A stretch of 64,000 nucleotides of DNA, taken from the NCBI GenBank assembly GCA_009760855.2, contig WPIO01000001.1, positions 1,391,501-1,455,500 of the forward strand, given 5' to 3'. Positions 35,740 to 47,330 of the stretch are shown here, piece by piece. The translations under genes and the position numbers were made by a program. The DNA comes from Cristatella mucedo (taxonomy: Eukaryota > Bryozoa > Phylactolaemata > Cristatellidae). The stretch's first letter is position 1. Each line of letters opens with the position of its first letter. The notes beneath the pieces were generated by a model. The model did not search any database and was not told the DNA's origin. It was given only the letters and a program-made list of their open reading frames with translations.

Positions 35740-37130
35740 CTATCAACCAACGACTTCCTATGTGGTAAAGACAACGAGACTGGCACTGCTCTTGCCTGTA
35801 ATAGACGTTTCATCTGTATTCGACGCCATGGATCATGATTTCCTACTTAAGGCTGCAGAACAACAATCGGTCAAGCAGAAGAATCACTGTGTGATATAAA
35901 TCATACCTCCTGGAGCGCATTCGATCCACGTCGTCTGGCGGACAGGTGTCTTTCACCGGACCAGTAATATGTAGTCTCCCAAGGGTCCGCCCCCTGTCGT
36001 TTGCTGTTCTACATTTACACTAAGCCTCTGAGAAAAATGATTTGGCTCATGGAATTACCTGCCACTTTTATGCTGACGACTTTTAGCCATGTATGTTTAT
36101 TGAATTGTCCAAATGTGCTGCACTGCCTAAAAAAACTTAATAACGGATATGCAAAAATTCGATTCTAAATGTGGTAACATTTGCTTAAACTGCAGTAAAT
36201 TAAACCAACCTGTTACTCAAAAGACCCTTAAGCTTGTGGTTGGTCTGGAAGGATATACTTTGGAAATATGTGATGATCTGGTGTGCCCATCACAGTGGCT
36301 TCCGGAAGTAGCTGCCGTCTTTTGCAGCAGCCTACGTTTAGAAAGCTAAGTGAAGAAGACTGCTTGCATGGCTAGCCATCACGCCTTATCTCTATCTAAG
36401 GTTAGGATCTGTCTGCCACAGAAGCTTGCAAACCATTATCCAGCGCCTAGATTCTGTCTTGGCTTGATAATGGCGATTCCCTTTGGCTATGCTACCGGAG
36501 AAAGCCATCAGGCTACTGCATCTCGTGAAAGATTTGGCCACAATTTTATTTTACAAATTCCAGAGTCTCGGCCGTTTGTCTGCTTTGCTGAAATATCTTG
36601 GATACCTGCCTGTTGATTATCGGAGAGAAAGCGAGAGAGAGAGCAAAGTTTTTTATGCTGAACCACAAGGCCCAACACTGCTCGGCTCCGTCAAACCTAG
36701 CTATACTCTGGTGCCAGGTTCAGCCTTCACTTATCCTCGAGTGAATAAAGGTCACGGAAAATTAATTAGCTTCTTTGTACATCATCTTGAAGACTGTTGG
36801 CGACAGAAGCTTTAACTTTGCCGGTGCTTGATTGTGTAGCCGACTTCCACAATTCCAATGCAAGAATATCTACAGTGTTGCTGCCTACTATGGGCACATC
36901 CTTTTCAGCCTTCGTCCAGAGCTGCTTTCTCCAAGCAGCTTACTACAGCCGCAACTGCTCTTCTGACTCAGCCATGTTTCTCACTTTCTCTTAGCTGTCG
37001 CTTACCATTTTCGGCAGCAATTAACGCTGCAGTGAAACCGCTCACACGAAAGGTCGTGGCTTACATTAAGTATGGATTCCGGGTGAAAGACTCTCATTTT
37101 GCACTGTGGGCATTAGTGGCTGACGCGTCA
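35740..37130 (+). mobile_element. LINE-B, plus strand, decayed RT
   Basis: RT motif A as VIDVSSVFDAMDHD near 35800-35840, motif C as FYADDF near 36066, then C-terminal segments in several frames: HHALSLSK and KLISFFVHHLEDCWRQK, with AVLWNRLPT-like sequence near 36830. The only long plus-strand LINE-B here. Frames are broken by indels. It retains both YADD aspartates but is pseudogenised. Confidence 0.75.
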
Positions 37131-39219
37131 ATCGCATCAGCTCAATGCAACCCACTCCAGTATGGGCGCAAGGAAAGAGTCAACATATCTTTTTTACTTT
37201 TTAATGTTCAGTACATCTTTAAATGAAATACATTGACAACAATGGTCAATATATATTCTCCATTATGGTCAATATACTGCTTACTGAGTTGGGGTGTTCG
37301 GAAACACCTGAATTGAGGCTACAACAATCATAAATGGCTGGAAATTTTCTCGGGTTTCAGTTGGTGGAGGTCGGATGACAGCGAATGTACGGCTGAGTCT
37401 CTTGGGCCCTAAGGGCAAATGTGAAGTAAAGGTCGCTACTAGTTGCGACGGCAATTAACATCGTGCATGCGTCTCAGTTGGTCTCCTGACAGAAGTTGGG
37501 TTCCCCAAGGTACGTTTCTCTTCCAAAAGCTAGAGACTACGTCTAGCCTTTCCAGAACATTAAGGCCAGGTCAAGGGGCCTGGAAGCCAAGCTGCCTCAA
37601 GGGGCACACCATGGAGGCAGCGAGCAACACTGCAAGCACCCTTCTTTGATTGCTGACTTCTTTCCTTCCATTTTCTCAACAGAATGCCGTTTAAATATAA
37701 ATTCTTGCTTTCTTAACGAAAGCAATTGCTCGGGCTTCTCGTTCATTCCACATTGTATTTGAGAAAATTGAAACTCTCGCTTGTGGTGGAAATTAACACG
37801 TATTAATCCATCTATTAATTAATTGATTAATCAATCCATTCCTTTTTCATGGTATCTTGATTAAAGTTGAGTCCGCTAGAAACGCTCCTTATCCACACAC
37901 TAGACTGCATTAGCTAGGTCCGAATATCAAGGGGTATGCCCATGAACCAAAGAAATAGGCATTGCTGCCATTTGCAGTGACACATGCTGCTTCTTTCATT
38001 AGTAAGTTCTCTAATTCCACGTATTCAAAGAACAGCAAGTGAAAAGAACGATTGAATTCCCGTAAAATGCACTGCCAGCGCGTCACCTTGGTTACAACAT
38101 TTCTTTGAGAAATAGAAGTTTTTGTGAAAATTGATCACTGGAACCATTGCAACTTCATTGCAGCTGCTCAATCTACGGCTCATCAATTAAATGAATTGTG
38201 AATACACCTATTTTGCAAGCTAGATTCCGAGACCATATTTCAGGATTTTACCTTGTGTCTGGATCCTTGCAGCAAACAGTAAAGTTTAACAGGTAAAATC
38301 TCGTCAAAAGTGGGGATAATCCTTTATGAAAATAAAAGTGACGTAATTTTTTGTGCCCTTAAAACTAAAGATTAGTCTAAATCTAAGCTGGAATAAATTC
38401 TCTGGAAAACAATTAGTGATACCTCATGGATTTCTTTATTTCGTTTTATAGAAGATAAATAAAATCAAGCAGAACGAGTAGAGTAGTCTCGATTTGCTTC
38501 CCTGGTTCTTTATTTAAAACCTGAGCTGTCGCCTCAAAATCAGTATATTGCTGAGTTTTGTAGTCCCTCTAACAGCAACGAGGGGAAGGCAGCAGTAACT
38601 GATTGCCCCAAGGAGCCAAGTCTTCTATTGTGAGATTTATCAGATATCATTACGATTCCTTACGCGTTTAAATATCCATTATGCTTTGTCTGGATCACCA
38701 TAATATTCATTATTAAAATTCAAAGAATACCTGCAAATTCCATTTACTGACTATCGTATTTCGTGGCTCATTTTGACGAAATAGATCCATAAAAGCTTAC
38801 CCGGTGAATATAATGCTAACCCTTAACTATTCGATCCGATCTGATTAGTATCAAGTTATGCACATCATACAAATTCTAGCCCCATACAACCTGTTGTTTC
38901 AATCCCCATGCATATTCCTTTCTCAATATGTGAACTGTGAAAATGTAAGAGCTTTGATATTAATGCTAGATTTAAAAAAATATTTTATTCTCCCATGTTG
39001 CTCAGGGCACTTTCTGACCTGTCAGCACTAGCAGAATGCGACAACAGGACAGTAGCTGGCGATAACGATGGCATTGTACCCTTGACTTTGCAAAATTTAC
39101 ACCCTTACCAAGATGGCTCATCGCTTACGGCAGACATTCCACAACCACCTCTACTAAAGGCAGGAGTGAGGAAGTGGTTTAAGGATCAGATTTTAACGTC
39201 CTAAGAAATTAAATTAGTG
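37131..39219. other. Intron, nothing recognised
   Basis: Mostly AT-rich. Short open frames (for example 37443-37649) show no domain. Confidence 0.35.
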
Positions 39220-39410
39220 ATATAATGCATTAAGGAGATAGTTGAAACCGTAGCAGAGTCATGAATTAAGTTGTGGTAATAAGCAACAAGCGACTAGCAG
39301 CTCAGATCGGCTTGAAAAAACGTGCAGCAGTCGCTTGTGAGAGAGTCGCTGTCACTGCATAAGAATCGCGGTCGAGTTCCGTAGTATAAGACATATACTG
39401 AATGCGTGAC
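39220..39410 (-). mobile_element. LINE-B fragment, minus strand
   Basis: CGTAGCAGAGTCATGAATTA, then GGCTTGAAAAAACGTGCAGC and GTCGAGTTCCGTAGTATAAG follow the LINE-B block order (AGCAGAGTCAG, GACCGC..GGAAAG, GCGAGTTCCACAGTC). Confidence 0.5.
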
Positions 39411-40532
39411 TTCAAGTTATCCAACACAAAATGTTGGTAAATTTACTTGCTATAAAAGATGACTAAAGCTAAAGCAAAGCAAAACTAAAGCAAACTGCTA
39501 ATCAAAGAATATCCTAAGCCTATAGCTAAATCAGCAGACATCGGTTAACTAATAGTGATGCAATCGTATGAAAATGGCCGTCCGCTTAAAGGTAAGTCCC
39601 TCTTTTATAAACTGCTTAAAAATAGAGCGTTTGATAATAAAAATTCTAATGCCAGCAATGAAATCTAATCCACCGTTATGGTTACGGGCATTCAACCACA
39701 TTTCAACCACAGTTACTTGCGAATGACTCTTTTAGATTTCTACTTTGTCTAGGCAAGATAACCGCGAATAAATTGCGTGGCCTACCGAAGAAACTGGCAC
39801 GGCAGCTGGGAATACATGCAGTTGCAAGGCAGGTTTGTCAATCACGGAGGCCACTTCACGTTTATTCTTTTTTCGAAGAAGGTTGTACAGCTTCCTGTTT
39901 TTTTTAAGGATCCTATGTAACGTCAATACCTGGACCCACAATGCCTGCAGTCGCTTTTCTCCTTCATACCTAACATGTCTGAGGCTTGCGTTTAAGCCTC
40001 TTTATTCCATCAGATCCCCATGACAATAAACTTGTGGCTGGATTACTATAAAGCAAGACTAGTGGCACACAAACTTTTGCTTTAGATTTTAAACAGTGGA
40101 ACTCAATTTCCCGATCTAGTGCAAAGAAATACACTCTCGTGAAGCAAACTGTGGTACGTCTTTTTCAGATTTCTTGACAGCTGCTATTTCTGAAGTACTG
40201 ACTCTCCTATCTGCCCTTCTTTTCTCAGCTATGGTTCCCCTTGCAGTTTGTTGAGTGAGGGGATTTCATTGATCTACTGTATTGATCTAATTGATCTCAT
40301 TGATCTACTGCCAGGGACACGAAAGCCGTAAAACTAATAGGTAAGCATTATAAAACTGTCTTGGGAATCACTTATTCAGTCGTGGGAACTTTGTGGTGTT
40401 ACACATAGATTTGAAGATGCTTTACATCTAACCACAGCTACCACCATTTTAGTATATCAGCCGATTGTCAAGCACTATAGCAACCACAAATTCATACTTG
40501 TGATCAGATTGCGGATTTAAGCATGTACGGTA
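39411..40532. other. Intron, small tandem patches only
   Basis: AAGC/TAAAG-rich patch at 39466-39510; short tandem of ATTGATCTACTG-like units at 40267-40310. No exon recognised. Confidence 0.4.
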
Positions 40533-40789
40533 TTGGGTTGACAACTACGTTCCAACTGTTATTTTTTACTTTAATGTTCACCATGTCATTAAATATTTTT
40601 GGCATAATGTTCTAAATTATTCGAAAGAGGATTATTTGTTCTGTTGAAATCTATGTTTTTTGTTCAAGTTAATTATTTCTGTATTCTCAATTTATTGAAT
40701 TGGAATGTCAAGTTGAGAAAAATTAGCATTTTTGACACGTTCTTCTTTTTTTCTTTAATCAAGGTTCTAAGGCCGCAAAAGCTACTCGC

Positions 40790-41470
40790 GACATTTGTGT
40801 ATGGATAGGGTGTCATAGCTGAAAGTAGCTCTGTGCCAAGTTCAAAACTAGAAGTTTATTTTTACCTTAAAGACACACCTTGTTTTGGTCGTCCAGTTGA
40901 GTTTGATGAAGAGCGATTAAACCAACTTTTGCACAAAAATTTGCGTCAAAGTACAAGGGAACTGGCAGACACAATGGGATGCTCTCACACTGCTGTAGAG
41001 AAGCATCTTCAATCGATGGGAAAAGTTCAGAAGTGTGGAGCATGGGTTCCGCATGCTTTAAGTGACAACAACCGAAATCAACGAGCCACAATCTTCGCTG
41101 GTTCGCTTGCTCGTCACTGCTCAACTCATGGTCGCAAGTAATGATTTCTTTACCGAATCGTTACTGGCGACAAAAACGGTGCCTGTACATTAATTTGGAG
41201 CAGCTCAAGGAATGGCTAAGTCCCGGTGAACAAGCGAAACCACGTGTGAAACAAGATCTTCATCCACGTAAAACGATGTTGTGCGTACGGTGGAACTGGG
41301 AAGGGATTATCCATTACCAATTACTTGAACGGAACCAGACGGTCTAACGGAATAAATGTTCAATAGATGCAGCGAATCAACACAGCTATTCAAGAGAAAA
41401 GACTTAAACGGCAGCATGGAGTTCTTTTGCTGCGCAACAACGCCCGCTCCTATATCAAGTTGTGTTGTTT
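40790..41470 (+). pseudogene. Mariner transposase pseudogene, frameshifted and 3' truncated
   Basis: Three frames in order show mariner transposase: LKDTPCFGRPVEFDEERL and QSTRELADTMGCSHTAVEKH (DNA-binding helix-turn-helix), WVPHALSDNNRNQRATI (the conserved WVPHEL linker), then after a frameshift YINLEQLKEWLSPGEQ and DLHPRKTMLCVRW, then after another frameshift LLLRNNARSYIKL. The first catalytic Asp (TGD) is followed at once by the frameshift. In the second catalytic motif, HDNARPH is changed to RNNARSY, losing the Asp. The third Asp is absent because the C-terminus is replaced by the inverted arm. Inactive. Confidence 0.88.
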
Positions 41471-41905
41471 TAATCGCTGTTCATTGAACTCAACTGGACG
41501 ACCGAAACGAGATGCGTCTTTGAGGTCAAGATTTTCATTTTTGAACTTGGCATACCAATCACAAGCAGCTCTTTCAGCTATGGCACCTAGCTCCATTCAC
41601 CCTCTCCATACACCATCCATCCACTCTCCATTCCCAGCGCAAAAATTTTGCCAGCAGCTTTTGCGGCATTAGAACCTGACTAAAAGAAAAAATCATGCGT
41701 CTAAAATGCTCATTTTTCTCAACTTGACATCCCATTTCAATTATTTGAAAATTAAGAAATAATTAACTCGATCAAAAGAAAACATAGATTCCGGTAAAAC
41801 AAAGTATCTTCTTTTGAATGATTTAAAAATTTATGCCAAAATCATTAATTGGCATACAGAATGTTAAAATTTAAATAAACCATGGGAACTTAGTTGCCAT
41901 CCCAA
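41469..41905 (-). repeat. Inverted copy of mariner 5' end (right arm)
   Basis: On the minus strand this segment repeats 40533-40922: terminus, leader, then codons for ELGAIAERAACDWYAKFKN and DLKDASRFGRPVEF. A G/A-rich local expansion (GGAGAGTGGATGGATGG) is unique to this arm. The two arms differ at many sites, so they come from diverged copies or are old. Confidence 0.82.
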
Positions 41906-41907
41906 TA

Positions 41908-42024
41908 GATACATGAGCGATATCGATGCATGTCCAGTATTCACACTGCATGAAGTATGACTTTAAATATTTTGGAAATTTAATGGTCTACCGCAAACAA
42001 AAACTCTTTTGTAGATCTCGACAG
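41908..42024. other. Intron end with two acceptors
   Basis: Acceptor candidates TTTTGTAG (ending 42014, phase 1) and TCTCGACAG (ending 42024, phase 2) lie 10 bp apart. Confidence 0.5.
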
Positions 42025-42410
42025 AATTGGGGAAACGGCACCAATCAGTCCGCCAGAAAAATCGGGCTATGTTGTGATTAACTGCAAGAAATATATTTTC
42101 AGTAACCCCGAGGCCGACTTTGAGGTGTTTATTCCAAACTCATTAATTGCATCAATAGGCTCGAACGTGTCAGTTTTCCGAGAGGATCAGCCAGCGGAGA
42201 CCAATGCCACAGTTGTGACTTGCCATGCAGTCAACCACGTGCTAAAAGAATCAAGTACCGTTAAAGTTCTCATTATATGGCCGAAATTACTAGGTTCTTC
42301 ATCACACTCGGATTGGTGCGATCCTTGGTGCTTTTACGTTTTCGGTGGAGGATTTGGGATAATAACTCTTGCTATTTTCTCTGTAACTGTAATTTGCTTA
42401 AAGCGAAAGA
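42025..42410 (+). CDS. Exon: membrane-proximal Ig-like domain 7 and transmembrane helix
   Basis: Ig-like: GYVVINCKK (B-strand Cys), then SNVSVF and TNATVVTCHAV (F-strand Cys, with NVS and NAT sequons), ending STVKVLIIW. A short stalk, SSSHSDWCDPWC, leads to a membrane helix, FYVFGGGFGIITLAIFSVTV, then ICLKRK as the basic stop-transfer. Orientation is type I. The donor GTAAGT at 42411 is phase 1. The start 42025 (phase 2) matches the previous exon's phase 2 donor; the alternative start 42015 (phase 1) adds three codons of LDR and would need a phase 1 donor upstream. Confidence 0.75.
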
Positions 42411-43419
42411 GTAAGTAAGCATGCCTGCCTACATGAACGTGTGTTAAATCTTAGAATGTAGAACAATGGCTTGCCAAAGATTTCTATACAACCTAATAAC
42501 TATCGCGAGGCACCTTCAAAAAGCTGCGATTGACAGTAATTCTAAATCTATAAAACTATACACAATACTTGCTTTACGCTTGAAGGTAATACGTGGGTTG
42601 GTAGAAATTGACACGAGCAGGAAACTGTGTATTTCAGTTATTCTACAACCGTTGCGAAAAACATGCTTAAATAATGGATGCATATTATGGATATGCACAT
42701 TTTGCCAGTTTCCAAAAATTTAATAATCTTAACGATGCTTTTACTCATATTTTTTAGTTCAGTGATCTTTTCGGAGTTTAGATAGAATATTGTGAATCAT
42801 CAGGGCCACTCAAGAGTATAGGCTACTACATTAAAAGCATTTAAACATAAAAAACTAAGCGTATTGTGGAAGACTAATAAATTAGTTTACTAAGAAGTAG
42901 GATTTTACTAGCATCTTTATTGAAGAGTTTATTTGAGTGTGTGTCACCTTAAAGTGACGCTTGTTCAATAACGATGTATTTTTAATTGGTGTTTATTAAT
43001 AACTTAATTTGATTCCGTTTTAATTGGTCAACTTAAATAAACTACAGACATTAGCTATCGAGTAATTCCAGCTTTTCAAAATTTCAGAATTACTATTTAT
43101 TAAAAGTGTCTCTAAACTTGAAACTCAAATCAGCTTTGAAAACTGTACTTTGTTTGCATAGAGAACCACTTTTTTGTTTTTCTCTCCCCATTTTAGGTAT
43201 GATTCCCCTGATATTTTAAAACTGTGCCATAAAAAGCGACAGTTTGTCTGCCATTAAAATATTACCACGAAGCACTGTGTCTTGCAGGTTGGCTTTCGTT
43301 ACTTCGCTGTTACTTTGATAATCTCTATGCAAGCTATTCCTAGGAAGCCAATGCAAGCGGCGGGTTTTCTGCAAGTACTACGTTCAAAAAGAAGAACGAT
43401 AAGCAAGACAAAATATAGT
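42411..43419. other. Intron, nothing certain
   Basis: AT-rich. A basic frame after a good acceptor (TGTCTTGCAG, 43288) is open only in phase 0 and is not accepted as an exon. Confidence 0.4.
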
Positions 43420-43699
43420 TTCACAAAAACTCTTTTGATAAAATCTGTATATCTATACTCTGATAATTGTGTTCACTTTTGGTCAGCTAAATTTAACGGC
43501 TGTGAAAAGCGATTGAAAACCTCATAGTTTTTTATTGCAAACTTTCCTACGACCAAATTTTGCACGTGAATTTGTCAACGTAGATTCAAGCTAGGAATTG
43601 ATGATTGCCTAAATCGAGTGTAGCATTTATGTATTTATTGTTGATTCTTATAGCCACACTATAAAAGTTTCAATAACTAGCAGTAAATAACTCATTCGC

Positions 43700-44815
43700 A
43701 GCTTTCGGGAGAATTTAAAGTAATTTATCTCTGAATGGAACTTTACAAACCACAAGGAATATGTTATTGGTACGCATGAGAGTTTCGTATGCCTCGTAGC
43801 ATAAGCAGCTTTTGGTGTGCATTCAGTAGCCAATGGACTCCATCTCATGCAACAAAGAGGAAGTGAAAAGAAAAACATTGCAGAGTCTGAAGAGCAGTTT
43901 AGTTAGTTAGTAGCATGAAAGTAGCAGGTCAGGACCGCTAGAAAGGACGCGTCGTAGTCGGCAGCAGAGATTAGGTGTCGTTGTGTATGAATTGTGGAGG
44001 CGAGTTCCAGTCTGGGACCTGCAGAGCTAAAGCTTCTGTCACCAACTGCTTTTAAGTGGAGGAATGGAACAGCTAATGTATTGCTCGTACCTGACCTGAG
44101 ACCACGAGGAAGCTGGAACTGGTGCAGCAGTTCAGCTAGATATTGAAGTTAAGCCGTGGCTTGCGTTGTGGGTCAGAGCAAGAACTTTGCTCTGTATCAA
44201 TTGATCAACCAGCAACCATCCTAGCTTTTTTATAAAGGAGATGCGAGGTCAAACCTCTGGGACTTGAAAACTAGCCTCGCAGCAATATATACAGTTATTT
44301 GTAGTGACCTAGTGGATTTTTTCGGAAACCCAGCCAAAAGAGAATTACATTAATCAAGCCGAGTCAAAACTAGGATGCTTGTAAAACTTTTTGCAAGCCA
44401 CCGTGAAAGACAGCTCCTTATCTTAGACAGGGATCCGACGTGATTGCTAGCAGTAAAAGCCGTCTTGTTAATGACGCTTGTAAAATTTAAGCAGGTGTCG
44501 AAACGACATCAAAATTTTGAGCACCTGGTGATGGTCGCACTCATCACTTATTTGAAAATCAAAGCCTTCTAATCCAGTCACACGCTTAGGGCGTCCTACG
44601 AGCAGCAGTTCAGTTTTCTCGGCGTTTGGTTTCAATAAGTTTTCCGACATCCACGATCAAATGCCGGCAAGGCAAGTATTCAGTTTATCAGTTGCTGCAG
44701 CAGATTCCAACGGTTTGAATGACAAACACAGCTGATATCGGCAGTAAATAAGTGACATCCTATTCCATGGGCCTTAGTCACTTTTCCCAGAGTTAGAGTA
44801 CCGCTCCTGTGACTA
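43700..44815 (-). mobile_element. LINE-B, minus strand, in duplication copy 1
   Basis: The minus frame 44468-44650 reads MSENLLKPNAEKTELLLVG (the typical K-x-N-x-x-KTE-x-LLVG segment after the RT fingers). The order continues through GGAACTGGTGCAGCAGTTCA and GCGAGTTCCAG to the 3' end near 43730. Absent from copy 2, so inserted after the duplication or lost there. Confidence 0.78.
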
Positions 44816-45137
44816 AGTGACTCTTGAGTCGATGCAGCAAAAGGCATCTCTAGCATCTTTATCGGTGATTCTTTAGATAATCATTGTTGTTTTTCTACGA
44901 ATATATTCCCTGGTTTTGAAAGAAAATTAGTCCTTGATATATTTCCGATTTCCTGCTTTTACTGCCATAGATCGGTCTTGTGCCAAAACGCCTGACCAAC
45001 ATGATAGGTGTGTCCTTGGCCCTGGGTCCTGACCATTAAATTGTCTGAATACTGTAGTTATACTACTGTTTTGAATAGAATCAATAGACCAAGAAATCAC
45101 GACCAGCTTTCGTCCATTATCAATGCTACATATCTTA
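44816..45137. other. Duplicated intron block
   Basis: Aligns with 51100-51330 of copy 2 (CGCCTGACC-ACA, GTGTGTCCTTGGC, GGTCCTGACC/GGTCTTCACC). No gene. Confidence 0.6.
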
Positions 45138-45285
45138 GCCGAGCTGGTTTGGTCTAGCGGTTAAGGTGCTCGCCCCGACCAAGGTCTAACTGAGGTCACG
45201 TGGGCACGAGCCCCGAGGCATATGTGAAGCGCCTGAAGAGAGATTAAGTTCTCCTGGGGCGTATATAAATTAATTATATATATTA
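45138..45285 (+). mobile_element. SINE-A with LINE-A-like 3' tail
   Basis: tRNA-like head GAGCTGGTTTGGTCTAGCGG then TTAAGGTGCTCGCCCCGACC, with A-box-like TGGTCTAGCGG. The body ends GAAGCGCCTGAAGAGAGATT then AAGTTCTCCTGGGGCG, the LINE-A terminal hairpin with changes, then an AT-rich tail. The paralogous site in copy 2 (about 51327-51345) lacks it, which fixes the insertion. Confidence 0.8.
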
Positions 45286-45639
45286 TATTTTTCTGACACT
45301 GCGAAAGTTTTTGTAAGACCTGCTTAAGTGCCATAATGAAACCTTGAAAGGAGAAAGTTGGTTCGACATACGTTTAAAGATAATCGCTGCAAAAGGTCAA
45401 CATTTGTTGGGTATATCTCATTAAAAGACTCAGTAGTAATGATGTAAACGGAAACATCTTACCCACATAACCATTATAGAATGGTATACCTCGGGGTTCC
45501 AAGCTTGGTTCCAATTTTTGGCAAGGTCTACTATCCTTCTCGCCTTGGTGACCACCAAACACAGATCTCGAATTCTTCTTCAATGCTGGCTCGATACAGT
45601 GGTGACAACGGTAGGATCTTGGCTCTTCTTAGGTAACTG
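45286..45639. other. Duplicated intron block
   Basis: Aligns with 51346-51690 of copy 2. No gene. Confidence 0.6.
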
Positions 45640-47330
45640 CGTGCATCTAATCTGTAATTCTACAACGCCATGCAAACTATTTGGGTGTTAGACAGGAGAG
45701 TTGTGCATATCTCGTACAACCTAAAATGCTTTCACAACGCACTCAGTAGCCAACAGACTTTATCGCTTGCAACTAAGAGAAAGTGGGAAGCTTAGTTGAG
45801 TCAGTGGAGACGTCATGATAGTAAGTAGAATGGAAATAGAAGCTCATTAGCGCTGGAAAGCATGCGCCATAGTTTGCAACGGGAGATTATTTGTCGTTAC
45901 CTGAGAATCGTGGAAGCGAGTTCCACAGTCAACGACCCGCAGAGCTGAAGCTTCTATCGCCAACGGTCTTTAAGCCAAGGATGAAACAGCTAATTTATTG
46001 TACATGCAAGACATGAGACCACGATGAGGCTGAAACGGGTTCCGACGTTTAGCTAGGTACGGAAGAGCTACGCCTTGGCTGGCCTTGTGGGTCAGCGTAA
46101 GAACTTAGCTCTGCATCAATTGAACAACCAGCAGCCATCCTAGCTTTTAGTAAAAGAGATGCGAGGTCAAACCTCTGGGATTTACAAGCTGACCTTGCAG
46201 CCATATCCATAGCCATCTCCATTGGCCTCTTTTTTTTTCTTTGGTAGCCCAATCATAAGGAACCGTGAAAGACATCTTCTAATCTTAGATGGGCATCGCA
46301 CGCGATGGTTAGCTTTAGAAGCAGTCTTCTAAATGAAGCCTTAAATATTTAGGCAGTTCTGGAAGACGAATCCCAAAGTCCAAGCAGATGGTAGTGGTCG
46401 CTCAACAGCATCACCTATTGGAACAGCAAAGCCTACCAATCCGCCTCACTCAAAGGGTGTCCTACGAGCGGCAGTTCGGTTTTGTTTTCGTTTAGTTTCA
46501 AGAAATTTTCCGACATCCAGGATCTAATGTCGACAAGGCAAGCATTCAGTTTCACAGTTACAGCAGCAGATTTTGACGGTTGGAATGAAAAATACAGCTG
46601 AGTATCGCCAGCATAATAGTGATAGCCCTTGTATGTGCCATAACTACTTCTCCCAGAGGTTGAGTATAAACGGAGAACAGGAAGTGACCGAGTACAAATC
46701 TTTGAGGCACTCCACTGGGGTCTGGTCTAGTCGATAAAATCTGATCCCAACGACATATGCTGAACACGATCAGACAAATTCAATTTAAATCATACTCTAG
46801 CCTCGTCTGCCAGACCGATAGTTGTTCACAATCATTAAAGTAGGACATCGCGATCTGTGCTTCGAAGGCGGCTGATAAATCTCACAGCGCTAGGGCAGTG
46901 ACATTCTCGTCGTCGTTGCTGTATAGTATGTCATTGGTAACACGGGTGAGATCAGTTTCAGGCAGTGGGTTGCTGCCTCATGAAGTCCGATTGAAAAATT
47001 CTCTGACATTTCATTATTTTCAATGCGCGATACCAGCTGCTTAGCAACCAATTTTTCAAGAAACTTTGACAAAAAGGAAGAAGGAAAACTAGGCGATAGT
47101 TTGCAAGGATCTCTGCATCTAATCCAGGCTTCTTAAGTATCGGTCTAACGATTACCAATTCGGAGGTCTTGAGTAAGAAACCTTTTTTTAGATATGCATT
47201 ATAAATCTCGGTTATTGCTGTGCTATTTTTTCTGTTAGTGAAGGCAATGGAGATGATGGCATCGGGCCAAGTTCGGCAAACTGCAGCCTTTAGACCACAT
47301 CCGGCCTCGCTAGTGCTCCAGTCCGACCTA
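45640..47330 (-). mobile_element. LINE-B, minus strand, longest copy
   Basis: Minus strand, from 5' to 3': PILKKPGLDAEILANYR and FLEKLVAKQLVSRIENN (RT fingers, 46890-47158), LLDLSAAFE-like motif A near 46880, GVPQRFVLGHFLFSVYTQPL (motif B, 46640-46720), the LLVG segment near 46450, and the 3' end near 45660. CR1/L2-like non-LTR retrotransposon with several frameshifts; no endonuclease. Confidence 0.85.

Larger units (their letters stand above)
40533..41905 (+). mobile_element. Mariner transposon with foldback 3' end, TA target site
   Basis: A 1,373-bp element flanked by TA at 40531-40532 and 41906-41907. The termini are inverted: 5' TTGGGTTGACAACTACGTTC and the complement of the 3' end TTGGGATGGCAACTAAGTTC. 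The interior carries a broken mariner (irritans-like, D,D34D family) transposase. Mariner inverted termini are normally about 30 bp; here the inverted arms reach about 390 bp (left, to about 40922) and 437 bp (right, from about 41469). The right arm holds the start of the transposase gene in reverse, so the true 3' end was replaced by an inverted 5' end. Confidence 0.88.

Noticed and set aside
40867-41124. Minus-strand frame within the mariner
   Set aside because: Shadow of the transposase coding strand.
43282-43527. Basic frame after a good acceptor, a possible extra tail exon
   Set aside because: Open only in phase 0 while the upstream donor is phase 1, and no counterpart is visible in the duplicated segment.
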